A DNA stretch of 64,000 nt from JANQIO01 sp043585095 (GCA_043585095.1 CP121321.1:2046001-2110000), one strand, 5' to 3'. Shown: positions 28,319 through 37,887, counted from the first letter of the stretch. Numbers and translations are program-made. Notes: a model not told the origin generated them from the sequence alone.

Positions 28319-28354
28319 CAAAAAACCCCCGCCTTTCGGCGAGGGTTTTCTGTT
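28319..28354 (-). terminator. Rho-independent terminator next to the tRNA-Arg 3' remnant
   Basis: Same stem, loop and T run as in repeat copy 2. It lies just past the CCA of the displaced tRNA-Arg 3' half, so it was probably the native terminator of the tRNA-Arg transcript before island A was inserted. Confidence 0.82.
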
Positions 28355-28358
28355 TATA

Positions 28359-28407
28359 TGGCGCGCCCGGTACGATTCGAACGTACGACCGCCTAGTTCG
28401 TAGTCAA
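28359..28407 (-). pseudogene. Displaced 3' half of tRNA-Arg(ACG); left attachment site of island A
   Basis: On the minus strand this reads anticodon loop CTACGAA, the 3' side of the anticodon stem, variable loop, T-arm GTACG-TTCGAAT-CGTAC, acceptor 3' strand CGGGCGC and CCA. The 5' half is missing and replaced by unrelated DNA right of about 28407. Its T-stem differs from the intact tRNA-Arg at 45168 but matches the 190-bp repeats next to it. It is therefore the original chromosomal 3' half, cut off by integration with a crossover in or near the anticodon loop. Confidence 0.82.
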
Positions 28408-28862
28408 GTCAGCAAAATTTTTAGCTATTCAAAATCAATCACTTAGATACGGCCCGCCCTCAAGATACCCCGTATCGGCCCGTACTCCACCGTATAAGCC
28501 CTACGCTGATGAGATTGTCTCAGGGCACCTGATCGTACCGTACCGCGCTATGTAGAATCCAAGTACCGAAGCGTAAAAAGTGCGAGGACGCCGATTCAAA
28601 TCACTATCAGGAACGTCTCAAAGGATGCCCGGGATAAACGTGCCTCCCGCGCGGCCCCGTGGCATCAGTCCACGCAGGAATATCTGCGTGGTGGACCGGA
28701 ACGCATCGCTTCCTGGCCTTCGGTGGGAACTTGGCTAACATCCGCCCGTTTACCGCGAAACCCGGCAGGTCGGACCAGCGATAGTGCGGGCCATAATCGG
28801 GCTGTCGAAGGTATGCCAAACGGTGATCCGCGCAGAAACGATATCCGGCTGCGCGGACCGGC
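28408..28862. other. Left end of island A: phased CCCGTA repeats and a hairpin, no supported gene
   Basis: Three CCCGTA/ACCGTA motifs start at 28469, 28479 and 28489, exactly 10 bp apart, with further ACCGTA copies near 28535. Such helically phased direct repeats beside an attachment site look like integrase arm-type sites. An 8-bp inverted repeat (CCACGCAG/CTGCGTGG, 28670-28691) lies downstream of the sox operon and may end its transcript, although no T run follows. The minus-strand open frame extending past soxG has no recognisable protein. Confidence 0.55.
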
Positions 28863-29519
28863 TTAGCGTTTCGGCGCCTCGTGCACAATCCGGGCGACCT
28901 GCTGTGCGACGTTGTGGATCCAGCGCCACACATAGTCGGCATAGCTGCGCCTGACCACCAGGTCGAACGTGTCCTCTGCCCTGCGGTGGACAACTGCCTG
29001 GTGTTTGGCGAATACCGTCGAGACCACCTTGTCCACGGGGAATTTTGCGATGTGCAGATCCACGGAAACGCAGCGCCTGAGAAGTTCCAGAACCCGAGGG
29101 CCGGACACACGATAAACCGTGACTCCTCCGCTGACATCAACGACAGCATAGTGCCCCGGCATCGCGTCGTGGATCTGGCTCTCGATCGCGAAGATCTGAG
29201 CCGCCGGAGAAGAGACGAGCCACTCGTCCGGCGAGATCCAGCGAACGACGCGGTCTTCCGCGACGGCGGCCCGCAGGGGCGACGTCGGCAGCGGCACGCC
29301 CACGGCGCGCTCGAAAGCAGCAGCCTGGGCGTTGTTGTCGGAGCGACAGCGCAGTACCAGATGACCCAGCAAACCCATTTCCTCCAGCGCTAGCGCCGAC
29401 GCTTCGCCACTCCCCCGCTCCGGGAGACACAGGGGCTGCAGCGGAGTATCCCCGGGAATGTCGGTACCGGGTAGCGTGTTCATCACCGCAATCCGCGCAG
29501 CGGAAGCCTGCTCAGACAT
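28863..29519 (-). CDS. soxG: Sarcosine oxidase gamma subunit
   Basis: Smallest-but-one chain of the heterotetrameric sarcosine oxidase. I choose the ATG at 29517-29519 (MSEQASAARIAV), which overlaps the soxA stop by 8 bp; a longer frame starts at 29570 inside soxA. The 218-residue protein shows the SoxG features WISPDEWLV and a central DVSGGVTVYRVSGPRVLELLRRCVSVDL, a fold related to the aminomethyltransferase domain. Last gene of the soxBDAG operon. Confidence 0.88.
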   Translation of the reverse strand: MSEQASAARIAVMNTLPGTDIPGDTPLQPLCLPERGSGEASALALEEMGLLGHLVLRCRSDNNAQAAAFERAVGVPLPTSPLRAAVAEDRVVRWISPDEWLVSSPAAQIFAIESQIHDAMPGHYAVVDVSGGVTVYRVSGPRVLELLRRCVSVDLHIAKFPVDKVVSTVFAKHQAVVHRRAEDTFDLVVRRSYADYVWRWIHNVAQQVARIVHEAPKR

Positions 29520-32500
29520 TCTGCCGCTCTCCCTGGGGGTCGAGGAATACGGGACTGCAGATTTCCGCATCGATCACGCGCCCGTCGGCGAGCGGGTAAT
29601 ACACGGTCTCACCCATCCGCTGGTGCCCGCCGGACACAAAGCCCTGGGCAATACTGCGTCCGAGGTTGGCGCTCCAGTAAGACGAGGTCACATGTCCCAC
29701 CATCTGGAGAGGCAGCGAGGCAGCAGGATCGAAGACCGCCTGTGCGCCTTCCGGGAGCACGACTTGCGGATCGCGGGCTTTGATACCTACCCACTGTTTG
29801 CGGTCGTCGCGAACGCAATCCGCCCGCGCCATGCCGCGCTTGCCCACAAAGCTGAAGGGCTTGTTACCGGCCACGGCCCAGCTCATGCCGAGGTCATGGG
29901 GATGCACGGAACCGTCCGTATCCTGGCCGGCGATGATGAAGCCCTTCTCCGCCCGCAGTACGTGCATCGTCTCGGTGCCATAGGGCGTGAGGCCGTACTT
30001 GTCACCATGCTCGAAGAGCTTACGCCACAGATACATACCGTAATTGGCCTGCACACTGATCTCCCAGGACAACTCGCCGGTGAAGGAGACGCGGAAGATG
30101 CGCGCGGGCACGCCGGCCACCATGGCCTGCCGCCAGTCCATGAAGCGGAACGCATCAGGTGACAGGTCGGAGTCAGTCAATTCGGCCAGCAGTCGACGGC
30201 TGTCTGGCCCGGCGAGGGACAGGGTCGCCCAGTGGTCTGTCACGCTGTTGAAATACACCTCGAGTTCCGGCCACTCGGTCTGGTGGTAAAGTTCCAACCA
30301 TTCGTAGACACGGCCGGCGCCCCCGGTGGTCGTGGTCATGAGGAAGTGCTGTTCACCGAGGCAGGAGGTCACGCCATCGTCGAAAACCATCCCGTCCTCG
30401 CCGCACATAAGGCCGTAGCGACAGCGGCCAACGCCGAGCTTGGCCCAGGCGTTGCTGTAGATGCGCCCGAGAAACTCACGTGCGTCCGGCCCCTGAATAT
30501 CGATCTTGCCCAGGGTCGACGCATCCAGAATGCCTACCGATTGACGAGTGGCAAGGCATTCGCGGTCCACCGCCTCTTGCAAGGTTTCTCCAGCCCGCGG
30601 GTAGTAGCGCGGGCGTTTCCACTGTCCCACATCCTCAAAGACTGCGGCGCGCTCGACATGCCACGCATGCATGGGCGTGTAGCGCTCGGGGTCGAACAGC
30701 TCGTCGCGATCGCGACCTACGACGGCGCCAAAGCTCACCGGCGTGTAATTGGGACGGAACACCGTCGTGCCGGTCTCAGCAATGGACTTACCCTGGGCCT
30801 GCGCCGCGATAGCAACACCATTCACATTGCCCAGCTTGCCCTGGTCAGTGCCGAAACCCAGCGCCGTGTAGCGCTTGACCAGTTCCATGGACTCGAAACC
30901 CTCACGGCAGGCCAGCTCGATGGCAGCGGCAGTCACATCGTTCTGAAAATCCACAAACTGCAGCGGCGCCCGCGACGTCGGTTGCGGGTGAGGCAGCTTG
31001 AAAACCGCCATAGCGGCTGCACCGCGCGGAGCCTCCGCCTGCGGCGGCAAGACGTCGGTATCGACCAACCCCAGCGCTCGCAGCGCTGAGCGACCGGCTT
31101 GTATACCCTGCTCCAGCGCTTCCTGTGTTGTAAAAGCGCCACTCACAGCCCCGCCGGCAAGCTGTCGCTGCGGCGATTCACCGGGAAGAAAGCCAATCAC
31201 TTCGTCACTCCAGACCGGTCTGCCGCCGCTGTGGCAGGACAGGTGCACCACAGGACTCCAGCCGCCGGAACTGGCCACGGTGTCGCAGGCGAGGATCGTC
31301 GGCGCACCGGTGACCTGGCTGCCATCAGCACTGATGGGGACAACGACCGCAGAACGGACACGGCGCCGGCCTCGTGTTTCGATCACTGCAGATCCCGGGA
31401 AAATACGTAGTCCGCGTTCGCGCGCAGCAGCGATCACATCGTCTCCGGCACAGGTCCGGGTATCGACAATTGCTACTACCTGACGCCCGGCTTCGTGCCA
31501 GTCCAAGGCGGTGTGATAGCCGGCGTCGTTGCTGGTAACCACCACCAGGTTCTTGCCCGGCACCACGGCGTAGCGGTTGATATAGCTGGAGACAGCGCTG
31601 CACAGCATATTGCCCGGCACGTCATTGTTGCCATAGACCAGCGGTCGCTCCTGGGCACCCGTCGCAAGAATCACCCACTCGGCCCGCACGCGGTGCATTC
31701 GCTGTCTGGGGGCCCCCTGCGGGGCGCGGTCGCCGAGGTGATCGCTGCAGCGCTCGTGTATCGTCAGGAAATTGTGGTCGTGGTAACCGGTGACGGTGGC
31801 CCGCGGCAGCAGCAGCACATCGTCAGAGCCCGCCAGTTCGCTGACCACGGACTGCACCCACTCCAGGGCGCTGCGGCCGTCGAGTTTTTCGCGGCGTCCC
31901 AGCAGGCTGCCACCGAATTCGTTCTGCTCGTCGGCGAGAATGACCCGCGCGCCTCCACGCGCCGCTGCCAGCGCGGCCATCAGGCCTGCGGGCCCGGCGC
32001 CGACGACCAGGACATCGCAGTGCTGGTTCACCGTGTCATAAGTATCCGGATCGCGCTCCCGGGGCGAACGACCCAGGCCCGCGAGCCTGCGGATCAGCGC
32101 TTCGTAGTAACGCCACAGGGACGGCGGATACATGAAGGTCTTGTAGTAGAAACCCGGCGGCAACAGTCCGCCAAGGTAGTGCAGCAGCAGACCGAGGAGG
32201 TCATTGTCGACACTGGGCCAGCCAGCGGTGGATGATGCGATCAGACCTTCGTAGAGCTCTTGCTGCGTCGCGCGCACGTTGGGCACCTGCGTCGCCTCGG
32301 TGGCACCGAGCTGCAGCACCGCGTTTGGCTCTTCGGCGCCGGCACCGACAATCCCGCGCGGGCGCGCGTACTTGAAGCTGCGCGCAACCACGTCGACCCC
32401 GTTGGCGAGCAGCGCCGACGCCAGCGTATCGCCTTCGTAGCCCTGATACATCCTGCCATTGAAGCTGAAAGCGAGGGGCCGGCGCCGATCTATCCGGCCT

Positions 32501-32529
32501 CCCTCACCGAGGCGATTGATCTGCGTCAT
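29512..32529 (-). CDS. soxA: Sarcosine oxidase alpha subunit
   Basis: Large 1005-residue chain. The N-terminal part has a 2Fe-2S-ferredoxin-like domain (TLASALLANGVDVVARSFKYARPRG), and an NAD-binding two-dinucleotide-fold region begins at DVLVVGAGPAGLMAALAAARG. The C-terminal ~380 residues are a glycine-cleavage T-like aminomethyltransferase domain (SVGILDASTLGKIDIQGPDA, LSWEISV) that moves the methyl-derived carbon to tetrahydrofolate. Length and order match heterotetrameric sarcosine oxidase alpha. It overlaps soxD by 4 bp and soxG by 8 bp. Confidence 0.95.
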   Translation of the reverse strand: MTQINRLGEGGRIDRRRPLAFSFNGRMYQGYEGDTLASALLANGVDVVARSFKYARPRGIVGAGAEEPNAVLQLGATEATQVPNVRATQQELYEGLIASSTAGWPSVDNDLLGLLLHYLGGLLPPGFYYKTFMYPPSLWRYYEALIRRLAGLGRSPRERDPDTYDTVNQHCDVLVVGAGPAGLMAALAAARGGARVILADEQNEFGGSLLGRREKLDGRSALEWVQSVVSELAGSDDVLLLPRATVTGYHDHNFLTIHERCSDHLGDRAPQGAPRQRMHRVRAEWVILATGAQERPLVYGNNDVPGNMLCSAVSSYINRYAVVPGKNLVVVTSNDAGYHTALDWHEAGRQVVAIVDTRTCAGDDVIAAARERGLRIFPGSAVIETRGRRRVRSAVVVPISADGSQVTGAPTILACDTVASSGGWSPVVHLSCHSGGRPVWSDEVIGFLPGESPQRQLAGGAVSGAFTTQEALEQGIQAGRSALRALGLVDTDVLPPQAEAPRGAAAMAVFKLPHPQPTSRAPLQFVDFQNDVTAAAIELACREGFESMELVKRYTALGFGTDQGKLGNVNGVAIAAQAQGKSIAETGTTVFRPNYTPVSFGAVVGRDRDELFDPERYTPMHAWHVERAAVFEDVGQWKRPRYYPRAGETLQEAVDRECLATRQSVGILDASTLGKIDIQGPDAREFLGRIYSNAWAKLGVGRCRYGLMCGEDGMVFDDGVTSCLGEQHFLMTTTTGGAGRVYEWLELYHQTEWPELEVYFNSVTDHWATLSLAGPDSRRLLAELTDSDLSPDAFRFMDWRQAMVAGVPARIFRVSFTGELSWEISVQANYGMYLWRKLFEHGDKYGLTPYGTETMHVLRAEKGFIIAGQDTDGSVHPHDLGMSWAVAGNKPFSFVGKRGMARADCVRDDRKQWVGIKARDPQVVLPEGAQAVFDPAASLPLQMVGHVTSSYWSANLGRSIAQGFVSGGHQRMGETVYYPLADGRVIDAEICSPVFLDPQGERQNV

Positions 32530-32828
32530 GATGATTCCCCGGCTAAGCCATCTGGCGCACTTTCCACTTCACCGAGGCGACCGGTAGCCAGGATCTCATA
32601 GCTGCGCGTATCGCGCAGCACCTCCAGGAACTTGCGGCAGCCCGTGGCGTGCACCCACATTTCCAGATGCGGGCCACGGGGATTCCGGCGGAAGTACAGA
32701 TACTCTCCCCAGGCAACATCGCTGCACTCTTCGGGGTTCTGCGGCCGGGCGATGCGCGCCTGCCCCGCGTAGTGGAACTCCTCTTCCTCGCGCAATTCAT
32801 CGCAGTGTGGGCAGTGAATCCTCAACAT
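32526..32828 (-). CDS. soxD: Sarcosine oxidase delta subunit
   Basis: 100-residue zinc-binding chain starting at the ATG 32826-32828 (MLRIHCPHCDELREEEEF). The CPHC pair at residues 6-9, His19 and the late HATGCRKF motif supply the zinc ligands typical of SoxD. A longer open frame running into soxB lacks similarity and is rejected. The stop overlaps the soxA ATG by 4 bp. Confidence 0.93.
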   Translation of the reverse strand: MLRIHCPHCDELREEEEFHYAGQARIARPQNPEECSDVAWGEYLYFRRNPRGPHLEMWVHATGCRKFLEVLRDTRSYEILATGRLGEVESAPDGLAGESS

Positions 32829-32847
32829 CGGTTTTGTTTCCGTACCC

Positions 32848-34101
32848 CTAGTGCGCCACGCCGGCAGCGCCGTGCTCATCGACCAGCGCGCCGCTGTGAA
32901 AGCGGGACATGGAAAAAGGCCGAGCCAGCGGGTGCATCTCACCCCTGGCGAGAGACGCGGCAAACACATGCCCGGATCCTGGCGTAGCCTTGAATCCGCC
33001 GGTACCCCAGCCACAGTTGAAATACAGGTTCTGCACCGGCGTCTCACTGATGATCGGACAGGCATCGGGCGTCGTGTCGACGATACCGCCCCACTGGCGG
33101 TTCATGCGCACACGGCTGAATACCGGAAACAGCTCGACAATGGCCTGCAGGGTCTGCTCGATGATGTGGTACGACCCGCGCTGACCGTAGCCGTTGTAGG
33201 CATCAATGCCGGCACCGATCACCAGATCGCCCTTGTCCGACTGGCTGATATAACCGTGGACGTGGTTGGACATGACCACCGTATCGAGCACTGGCTTGAT
33301 CGGCTCGGAGACCAGGGCCTGAAGCGGGTGCGATTCGAGGGGAAGCTCGAAGCCGGCCATGGCCGCCAGCACGCTGGAGTTACCGGCTACGACACAGCCG
33401 ACGCGACCCGCGCGGATCGCGCCGTAGCGATCGGTCATCACGCCGGTAATTCTGCCGTCATCGATCAGAAGGTCGGTTACCTCCGTCTGCTGCAGCAGGT
33501 CGACGCCGAGCGCATCGGCGGCGCGGGCGTAGCCCCAGGCCACGCCATCGTGCCGCGCGACGCCGGCTCTCGGCTGCCAGGAGGCACCTAGCACCGGATA
33601 GCGGCGCTGCTGTGAACAGTCGAGGATCGGCACGAGCGCCTGCACCTGCGCTGTATCCAGTACCTCGCTGTCGATCCCGTTCAGGCGGTTGGCGTTGACC
33701 CGGCGCTGGATATCGCGCATGTCCTGCAGCGTATGCCCGAGATTGAGTACCCCGCGCTGCGAGAACATAACGTTGTAGTTGAGTTCCCGGGAGAGGCCCT
33801 CCCAGAGCTTTAACGAGTGTTCGTAGAGCCGTGCCGCCTCGTCCCAGAGATAGTTCGATCTTACGATAGTGGTGTTCCGCGCCGTGTTGCCGCCGCCTAG
33901 ATAGCCCTTCTCGAGCACGGCGACATTGCGGATCCCATGCTCTTTGGCCAGATAGTAGGCCGTGGCAAGACCGTGTCCCCCGCCACCGACAACGATCACA
34001 TCGTAGTGCGCTTTGGGCTGGGGGTTACGCCATGCGGGCTGCCAGTTCTCGTGATGCGAGAACGCGTGTCGAAGCAGGCTGAAGGCGGAGTAGCGCTGCA
34101 T
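32848..34101 (-). CDS. soxB: Sarcosine oxidase beta subunit
   Basis: FAD/FMN-binding catalytic chain that oxidises sarcosine (N-methylglycine), 417 residues from the ATG at 34099-34101 (MQRYSAFSLLRHAFSHHENW), the usual SoxB opening. It has the dinucleotide motif DVIVVGGGGHGLATAYYLA and the segment SWQPRAGVARHDGVAWG, whose His184 aligns with the histidine that carries covalent FMN in known enzymes. First gene of soxBDAG, 5 bp after DUF885, so probably transcribed from the TonB-receptor promoter. Confidence 0.95.
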   Translation of the reverse strand: MQRYSAFSLLRHAFSHHENWQPAWRNPQPKAHYDVIVVGGGGHGLATAYYLAKEHGIRNVAVLEKGYLGGGNTARNTTIVRSNYLWDEAARLYEHSLKLWEGLSRELNYNVMFSQRGVLNLGHTLQDMRDIQRRVNANRLNGIDSEVLDTAQVQALVPILDCSQQRRYPVLGASWQPRAGVARHDGVAWGYARAADALGVDLLQQTEVTDLLIDDGRITGVMTDRYGAIRAGRVGCVVAGNSSVLAAMAGFELPLESHPLQALVSEPIKPVLDTVVMSNHVHGYISQSDKGDLVIGAGIDAYNGYGQRGSYHIIEQTLQAIVELFPVFSRVRMNRQWGGIVDTTPDACPIISETPVQNLYFNCGWGTGGFKATPGSGHVFAASLARGEMHPLARPFSMSRFHSGALVDEHGAAGVAH

Positions 34102-34106
34102 CGGCG

Positions 34107-35507
34107 TCAGCCGCCGACAGGAGCCGGGCGAACTCCGCCCTGATTCGCTCGCACAGCGCCTGAAGTCTGTGTAGCATTGAGCAGGTCGCGCGGTGACAGC
34201 GGTTTGAGAATGATTTCCCGGTAGGCACGCCACTGCGCGTCGTGATCGTCGCCGGCGCGGCCGTGAATGTACTCCCGGACCAACTTGCGCCCGACGTTGT
34301 AGGTGACCACATAGCTGCGCCAGACCTCGATGAAGTCCAGCCGCTGCGACGCCGTGCCCCGCGTCTCGAGCCCGTAGCGCATCAGCCACTCGATGGCGTC
34401 TTCCTTTGCCATACCGTCGTAGAGGAATTTGCGGGCCGCTTCATTACGCGCGAAATTCAGCTCGGCGATCAGACGCGTATAGCCGGAGTATCGCTCCAGA
34501 TCGGTGCTGTCGAGCCCCGCCAGCGGCATCAGCACATCGCGCTCGAAGGCGAGGCGCTCGTCGGGGGTGAACACGAGTTCCTCGGCATGGCTGGCAACGC
34601 CCTCGCCAATCACGGCCAGCGGGCCGAACAGCGAGATAAGGCTGTGCTCAATCCAGCCGCGCCCCCGCACCAGCTCCTGCTCCAGCAGCGTCGCATGTAC
34701 ATGATGTCCGGGATAACCCTCGTGACATCCGAGTTCGATTGCGCGTTCGATGTGGACCGGCACATCGGCATTGAGGTGAATGTCGCTGTGTCTATCGCCG
34801 CGGTAGTAGGTAAAGCCGACATAGGGTTTGTCGTGGTCTATGTGCAGTTCAACGCGTTCCTTGTCGGGCAGCGCGAAGTGAGCGAGGGTCCGGCGACGAC
34901 ACTCCTGCATCGCCGCGCCGATCACACTCTGCAGACGATCAGGGGGAATCACGAAGCGCTCGCGGAACTCCGCCACGCGCGATGCAAGGTCACCGTTGCC
35001 CGGTACGAGCTCCTCCAACTGACGCGTGAGTTCGACAAAGTGTGCCTCGTCATAGTGGGGCGCTACCACGCCGAATAGCTGACGGGTTTCCTCGTCGAAA
35101 CTCGTCGGCATGTCACCGAGCAGGATGCCTGCACGGGTGATATAGGCGTTCAGCCTCTCGTCGAGATCGAGACGGCGCCGGCTGGCATCTGCCTCACGTG
35201 TTTCGCGAAGCCCGGTCAGGCGCAAGCGCAGCGCCTGCATGCCCTGGCGTACCTCGGCGAGCGGCAGCGCCCGGGCCTCCGCCGCTACTTTGAATTCACC
35301 CGGGCCGATATACAGATGCGTGATCGGGTCGTGACGAAAGTGCTGCAGTCCCAGCACGAGGAAGTCCCTGGCAATAGCATCGATGCTGTCACGCGCCGGG
35401 GAGGACTCCGCCAGGGCCTGAACGCTGCCCAAGCCGAGCAGCAGCGTGAGTCCCAACCACCTTAACCCGACGAACGTAGTCCGCCCGTCCGATACGCGGA
35501 CGCCCAT
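34107..35507 (-). CDS. Exported DUF885 family protein, HEGYPGHH metallohydrolase-like
   Basis: 466 residues with a Sec-type signal (LTLLLGLGSVQALA). The DUF885 core carries the metallopeptidase-like motif CHEGYPGHHVHA (about residue 259) and a downstream Glu in IGEGVASHAEE. The family is presumed to be hydrolases of peptides or other small substrates; few members are characterised. It overlaps the TonB receptor stop by one base (TGATG) and precedes soxB by 5 bp. This suggests the exported hydrolase trims the substrate taken up by the receptor before sarcosine oxidase acts. Confidence 0.88.
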   Translation of the reverse strand: MGVRVSDGRTTFVGLRWLGLTLLLGLGSVQALAESSPARDSIDAIARDFLVLGLQHFRHDPITHLYIGPGEFKVAAEARALPLAEVRQGMQALRLRLTGLRETREADASRRRLDLDERLNAYITRAGILLGDMPTSFDEETRQLFGVVAPHYDEAHFVELTRQLEELVPGNGDLASRVAEFRERFVIPPDRLQSVIGAAMQECRRRTLAHFALPDKERVELHIDHDKPYVGFTYYRGDRHSDIHLNADVPVHIERAIELGCHEGYPGHHVHATLLEQELVRGRGWIEHSLISLFGPLAVIGEGVASHAEELVFTPDERLAFERDVLMPLAGLDSTDLERYSGYTRLIAELNFARNEAARKFLYDGMAKEDAIEWLMRYGLETRGTASQRLDFIEVWRSYVVTYNVGRKLVREYIHGRAGDDHDAQWRAYREIILKPLSPRDLLNATQTSGAVRANQGGVRPAPVGG

Positions 35508-37690
35508 CAGAACTGGTAAGTGGCGGTAACGCCCCAGGTTCGCGGTGCGGCCGGTAGCGGCAGCTGCGCGAGTCCCGGATTGAGAACGGAATTGTGCAGC
35601 AGGTACTCCTCATCCAGGGCATTCTTCAGCCAGCCGGCGATCTCCCACTTGCCGCTGTCCGGTGCATAGGCAAGACGCAGGTTGAGAACATCGTAGGAGA
35701 ACATCTTCGCCGCATCACGGTTTTCGATATCCTGGTATGCGTCGTCCTTGTAGGTGTAGTCTGCCCGCGCATTGATCGCTCCGGACGCCAAGGGGTAGTT
35801 AAAGATCGCGCTCAGAGAGTAGGCATGCTCCGGCGCGTTGCGCAGCGCGTTGCCCTCGGACGCAGCAAGATTGCCATCGAGCTCCGTGTACTCCGTGTCG
35901 AGGTACGCATAGGTACCAAGCACCTGGAAGTAGGAACCCAGCAGCCACTGCGCTTCGAGCTCCACGCCCTGGATTTGCGCCTCACCGGCATTTGCCGTCA
36001 GCTGTGGTCCGGGAAGACCTTCGGGCGTGGTGGTGAGCACAAGTACCTGCAGATCCTCGTAGTCCATACTGAATGCGGCGACGTTCATGCGCAGGGTTTC
36101 ATTCAGGAGGGTTCCCTTCAACCCGATCTCGTAGTTGGTGACGGTCTCCTCGTTAAACGGCGTGGAGGCAGCCAATGCCGTCGGTGCGAGACCCTGGTAA
36201 CCGCCACTCTTGAAACCGGTGGAAATCGTTCCGTAGGCGGACAGCGCATCGCTCAGCGTGTAGTTAACCGCAATCTTCGGTGTAAATGCATTCCAGCTGT
36301 CGCTCATGGTGACAGAGTAGGGTTCCAGGATGGCAAAGGCACCATCCGGCGAGCCGATGTTGCTGGCCTCCTTTTCCTCATAGGTGTAGCGGGCACCCAG
36401 GGTCAGGTCCATACGCTCAGTGACGGTCCAGATAGCCTGAGCGAAAACGCCGTAGCTGTTGGTCTCATTGCGCTGGTCAGCGCTGGATTGGGGCAGCGGG
36501 AATCGAAGTCCCGGCGGCAGGCCACAGAGCGCACCACAGACGATATCCAGACTCTCCTTGCGGTCCACCTTTTCGTTCAGATAGTACACACCGGCCTGTA
36601 GGAACAGGTCGCTGGTGAGGTTGGTGGCGTAGCGCAACTCCTGCGTGAACTGCTCGCCGGTCTCAGCCACGCTGTTGTCAAGCGTCGCGAGTCCCTGGTA
36701 ATCGAATGCCGCGGAGAAGGCGATATCAAATACGTCGGCCTCAGTCTCCCGGTACGCCGTGATGGAGGTCAGTGTACCCTCGCCGATATCCCACTCCGCC
36801 TGCAGAGAGAGTCCCCAGGTCTCGATGTCCGAGTTGGGCTCTTTCTCAAGCAGGTTGTCATAGAACCCGGGCTCAAAAGGTCCGGCAGCGACTATTCGTT
36901 CCTGCAGGAACTCGGTACCGATGCTGCGTCCGGGGCCAACGCGGCTGTCTTCCGAGTAATCTGCGGTAAACAAAAACTCCAGCGCGTCCGTCGGGCGTGT
37001 CAGCAACTGCCCGCGCAGCGCCATGTTGTCGTAGGCATTGAAGTTATCGAGGTTGGTAACAATGCTCTCGACGTAACCGTCCCGCTCCTTGTAGCTCATG
37101 GACAGCTTACCTGCCGTGTTCTCGCCCAGGGGGCCGGACACCTTGGCCCGGGTGGAGAAGTACCCGAGATCTCCGCCTGAGACCTCAACACCGCCCTCGA
37201 ACTCTTCCGTGGGCTTCTGGGTGATGATGTTCAGCGCGCCCCCGGCGGCATTCTTGCCGTAAAGCGTACCCTGGGGACCGCGCAGCACCTCGACGCGCTC
37301 CAGGTCATAGAGATCGAAGGCCTGCCCGGCAGTACGCCCGAGGTAGACGCCGTCGAGAAACACCACGACCGACTGGTCCTCAGAAGCGCCGTCGGCGTTG
37401 GAACCCACGCCGCGAATAAACAATTGCGGCTGCGCCGGTGTGAAGGTGGCCATGCTGAAACCCGGGGTACGCAGAGAGATTGCGTTGATATCACTGATAT
37501 CCGCGGCCCGCAGTTCCTCGGAACCGATGGCGGTGATGGCGATGGGCACGTCCTGCAGTGACTCCTCGCGGTGCTGCGCGGTGACGACAACCTCTTCGAG
37601 AACCGCCTGCGCGTTAACGCCGAGTGTGGCGGCGCTGACCGCCGCGGCAAGAATTACCTGCTGGAATGTTTTTTGCCGCTGGTTGTTCAT
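35507..37690 (-). CDS. TonB-dependent outer-membrane receptor
   Basis: 727 residues from the ATG at 37688-37690, which has GAGGGG upstream and yields a signal peptide (VILAAAVSAATLGVNAQA). The TonB box/plug opening is LEEVVVTAQHREESLQDVPIAITA, the plug contains LYDLERVEVLRGPQGTLYGKNAAGG, and the barrel ends in a terminal aromatic (ATYQF). It belongs to the large group of receptors common in marine proteobacteria. First gene of the operon with DUF885 and soxBDAG, and convergent with the AraC regulator's own frame on the same strand 198 bp upstream. Confidence 0.93.
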   Translation of the reverse strand: MNNQRQKTFQQVILAAAVSAATLGVNAQAVLEEVVVTAQHREESLQDVPIAITAIGSEELRAADISDINAISLRTPGFSMATFTPAQPQLFIRGVGSNADGASEDQSVVVFLDGVYLGRTAGQAFDLYDLERVEVLRGPQGTLYGKNAAGGALNIITQKPTEEFEGGVEVSGGDLGYFSTRAKVSGPLGENTAGKLSMSYKERDGYVESIVTNLDNFNAYDNMALRGQLLTRPTDALEFLFTADYSEDSRVGPGRSIGTEFLQERIVAAGPFEPGFYDNLLEKEPNSDIETWGLSLQAEWDIGEGTLTSITAYRETEADVFDIAFSAAFDYQGLATLDNSVAETGEQFTQELRYATNLTSDLFLQAGVYYLNEKVDRKESLDIVCGALCGLPPGLRFPLPQSSADQRNETNSYGVFAQAIWTVTERMDLTLGARYTYEEKEASNIGSPDGAFAILEPYSVTMSDSWNAFTPKIAVNYTLSDALSAYGTISTGFKSGGYQGLAPTALAASTPFNEETVTNYEIGLKGTLLNETLRMNVAAFSMDYEDLQVLVLTTTPEGLPGPQLTANAGEAQIQGVELEAQWLLGSYFQVLGTYAYLDTEYTELDGNLAASEGNALRNAPEHAYSLSAIFNYPLASGAINARADYTYKDDAYQDIENRDAAKMFSYDVLNLRLAYAPDSGKWEIAGWLKNALDEEYLLHNSVLNPGLAQLPLPAAPRTWGVTATYQF

Positions 37691-37887
37691 GTGCGTACCC
37701 CTCGAGGATCCGGCGTTCGCCGGTCGTACTGTTATCGATTTCTTGTTGTTACCGGGGTGTTCGAGTCGCCGCCCGCTCAAAGCCTTACGCTTTTCGGGAC
37801 AGTGTGCCCACCCATCTACTTACTTTAGGGGAGATAATTTGCTGCCACGTATCAGTAGGCGACAAACGGCATATCATTTGACGACTT

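Larger units (their letters stand above)
27901..28358 (-). repeat. 2.4 copies of a 190-bp tandem repeat carrying the tRNA-Arg 3' end and terminator
   Basis: The block containing TGGCGCGCCCGGTACGAT recurs at 27979, 28169 and 28359, exactly 190 bp apart. The last one continues into a genuine tRNA 3' half. Read on the minus strand, each unit is tRNA 3' end, rho-independent terminator, then a spacer with two further stem-loops (AACACCC-TTTG-GGGCGTT type). Full copies are almost identical; the leftmost partial copy differs slightly in the terminator loop. This is the same design as the tRNA-Thr field and as E. coli tyrT distal repeats. Confidence 0.93.

Noticed and set aside
27827..28403. Several open frames on both strands of the 190-bp repeats
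   Set aside because: They repeat with the DNA period, pass through terminators and the tRNA remnant, and have no ribosome sites.
28607..29149. 180-residue minus-strand frame overlapping soxG
   Set aside because: Its first part is an out-of-frame reading of soxG, and the remainder has no recognisable domain.
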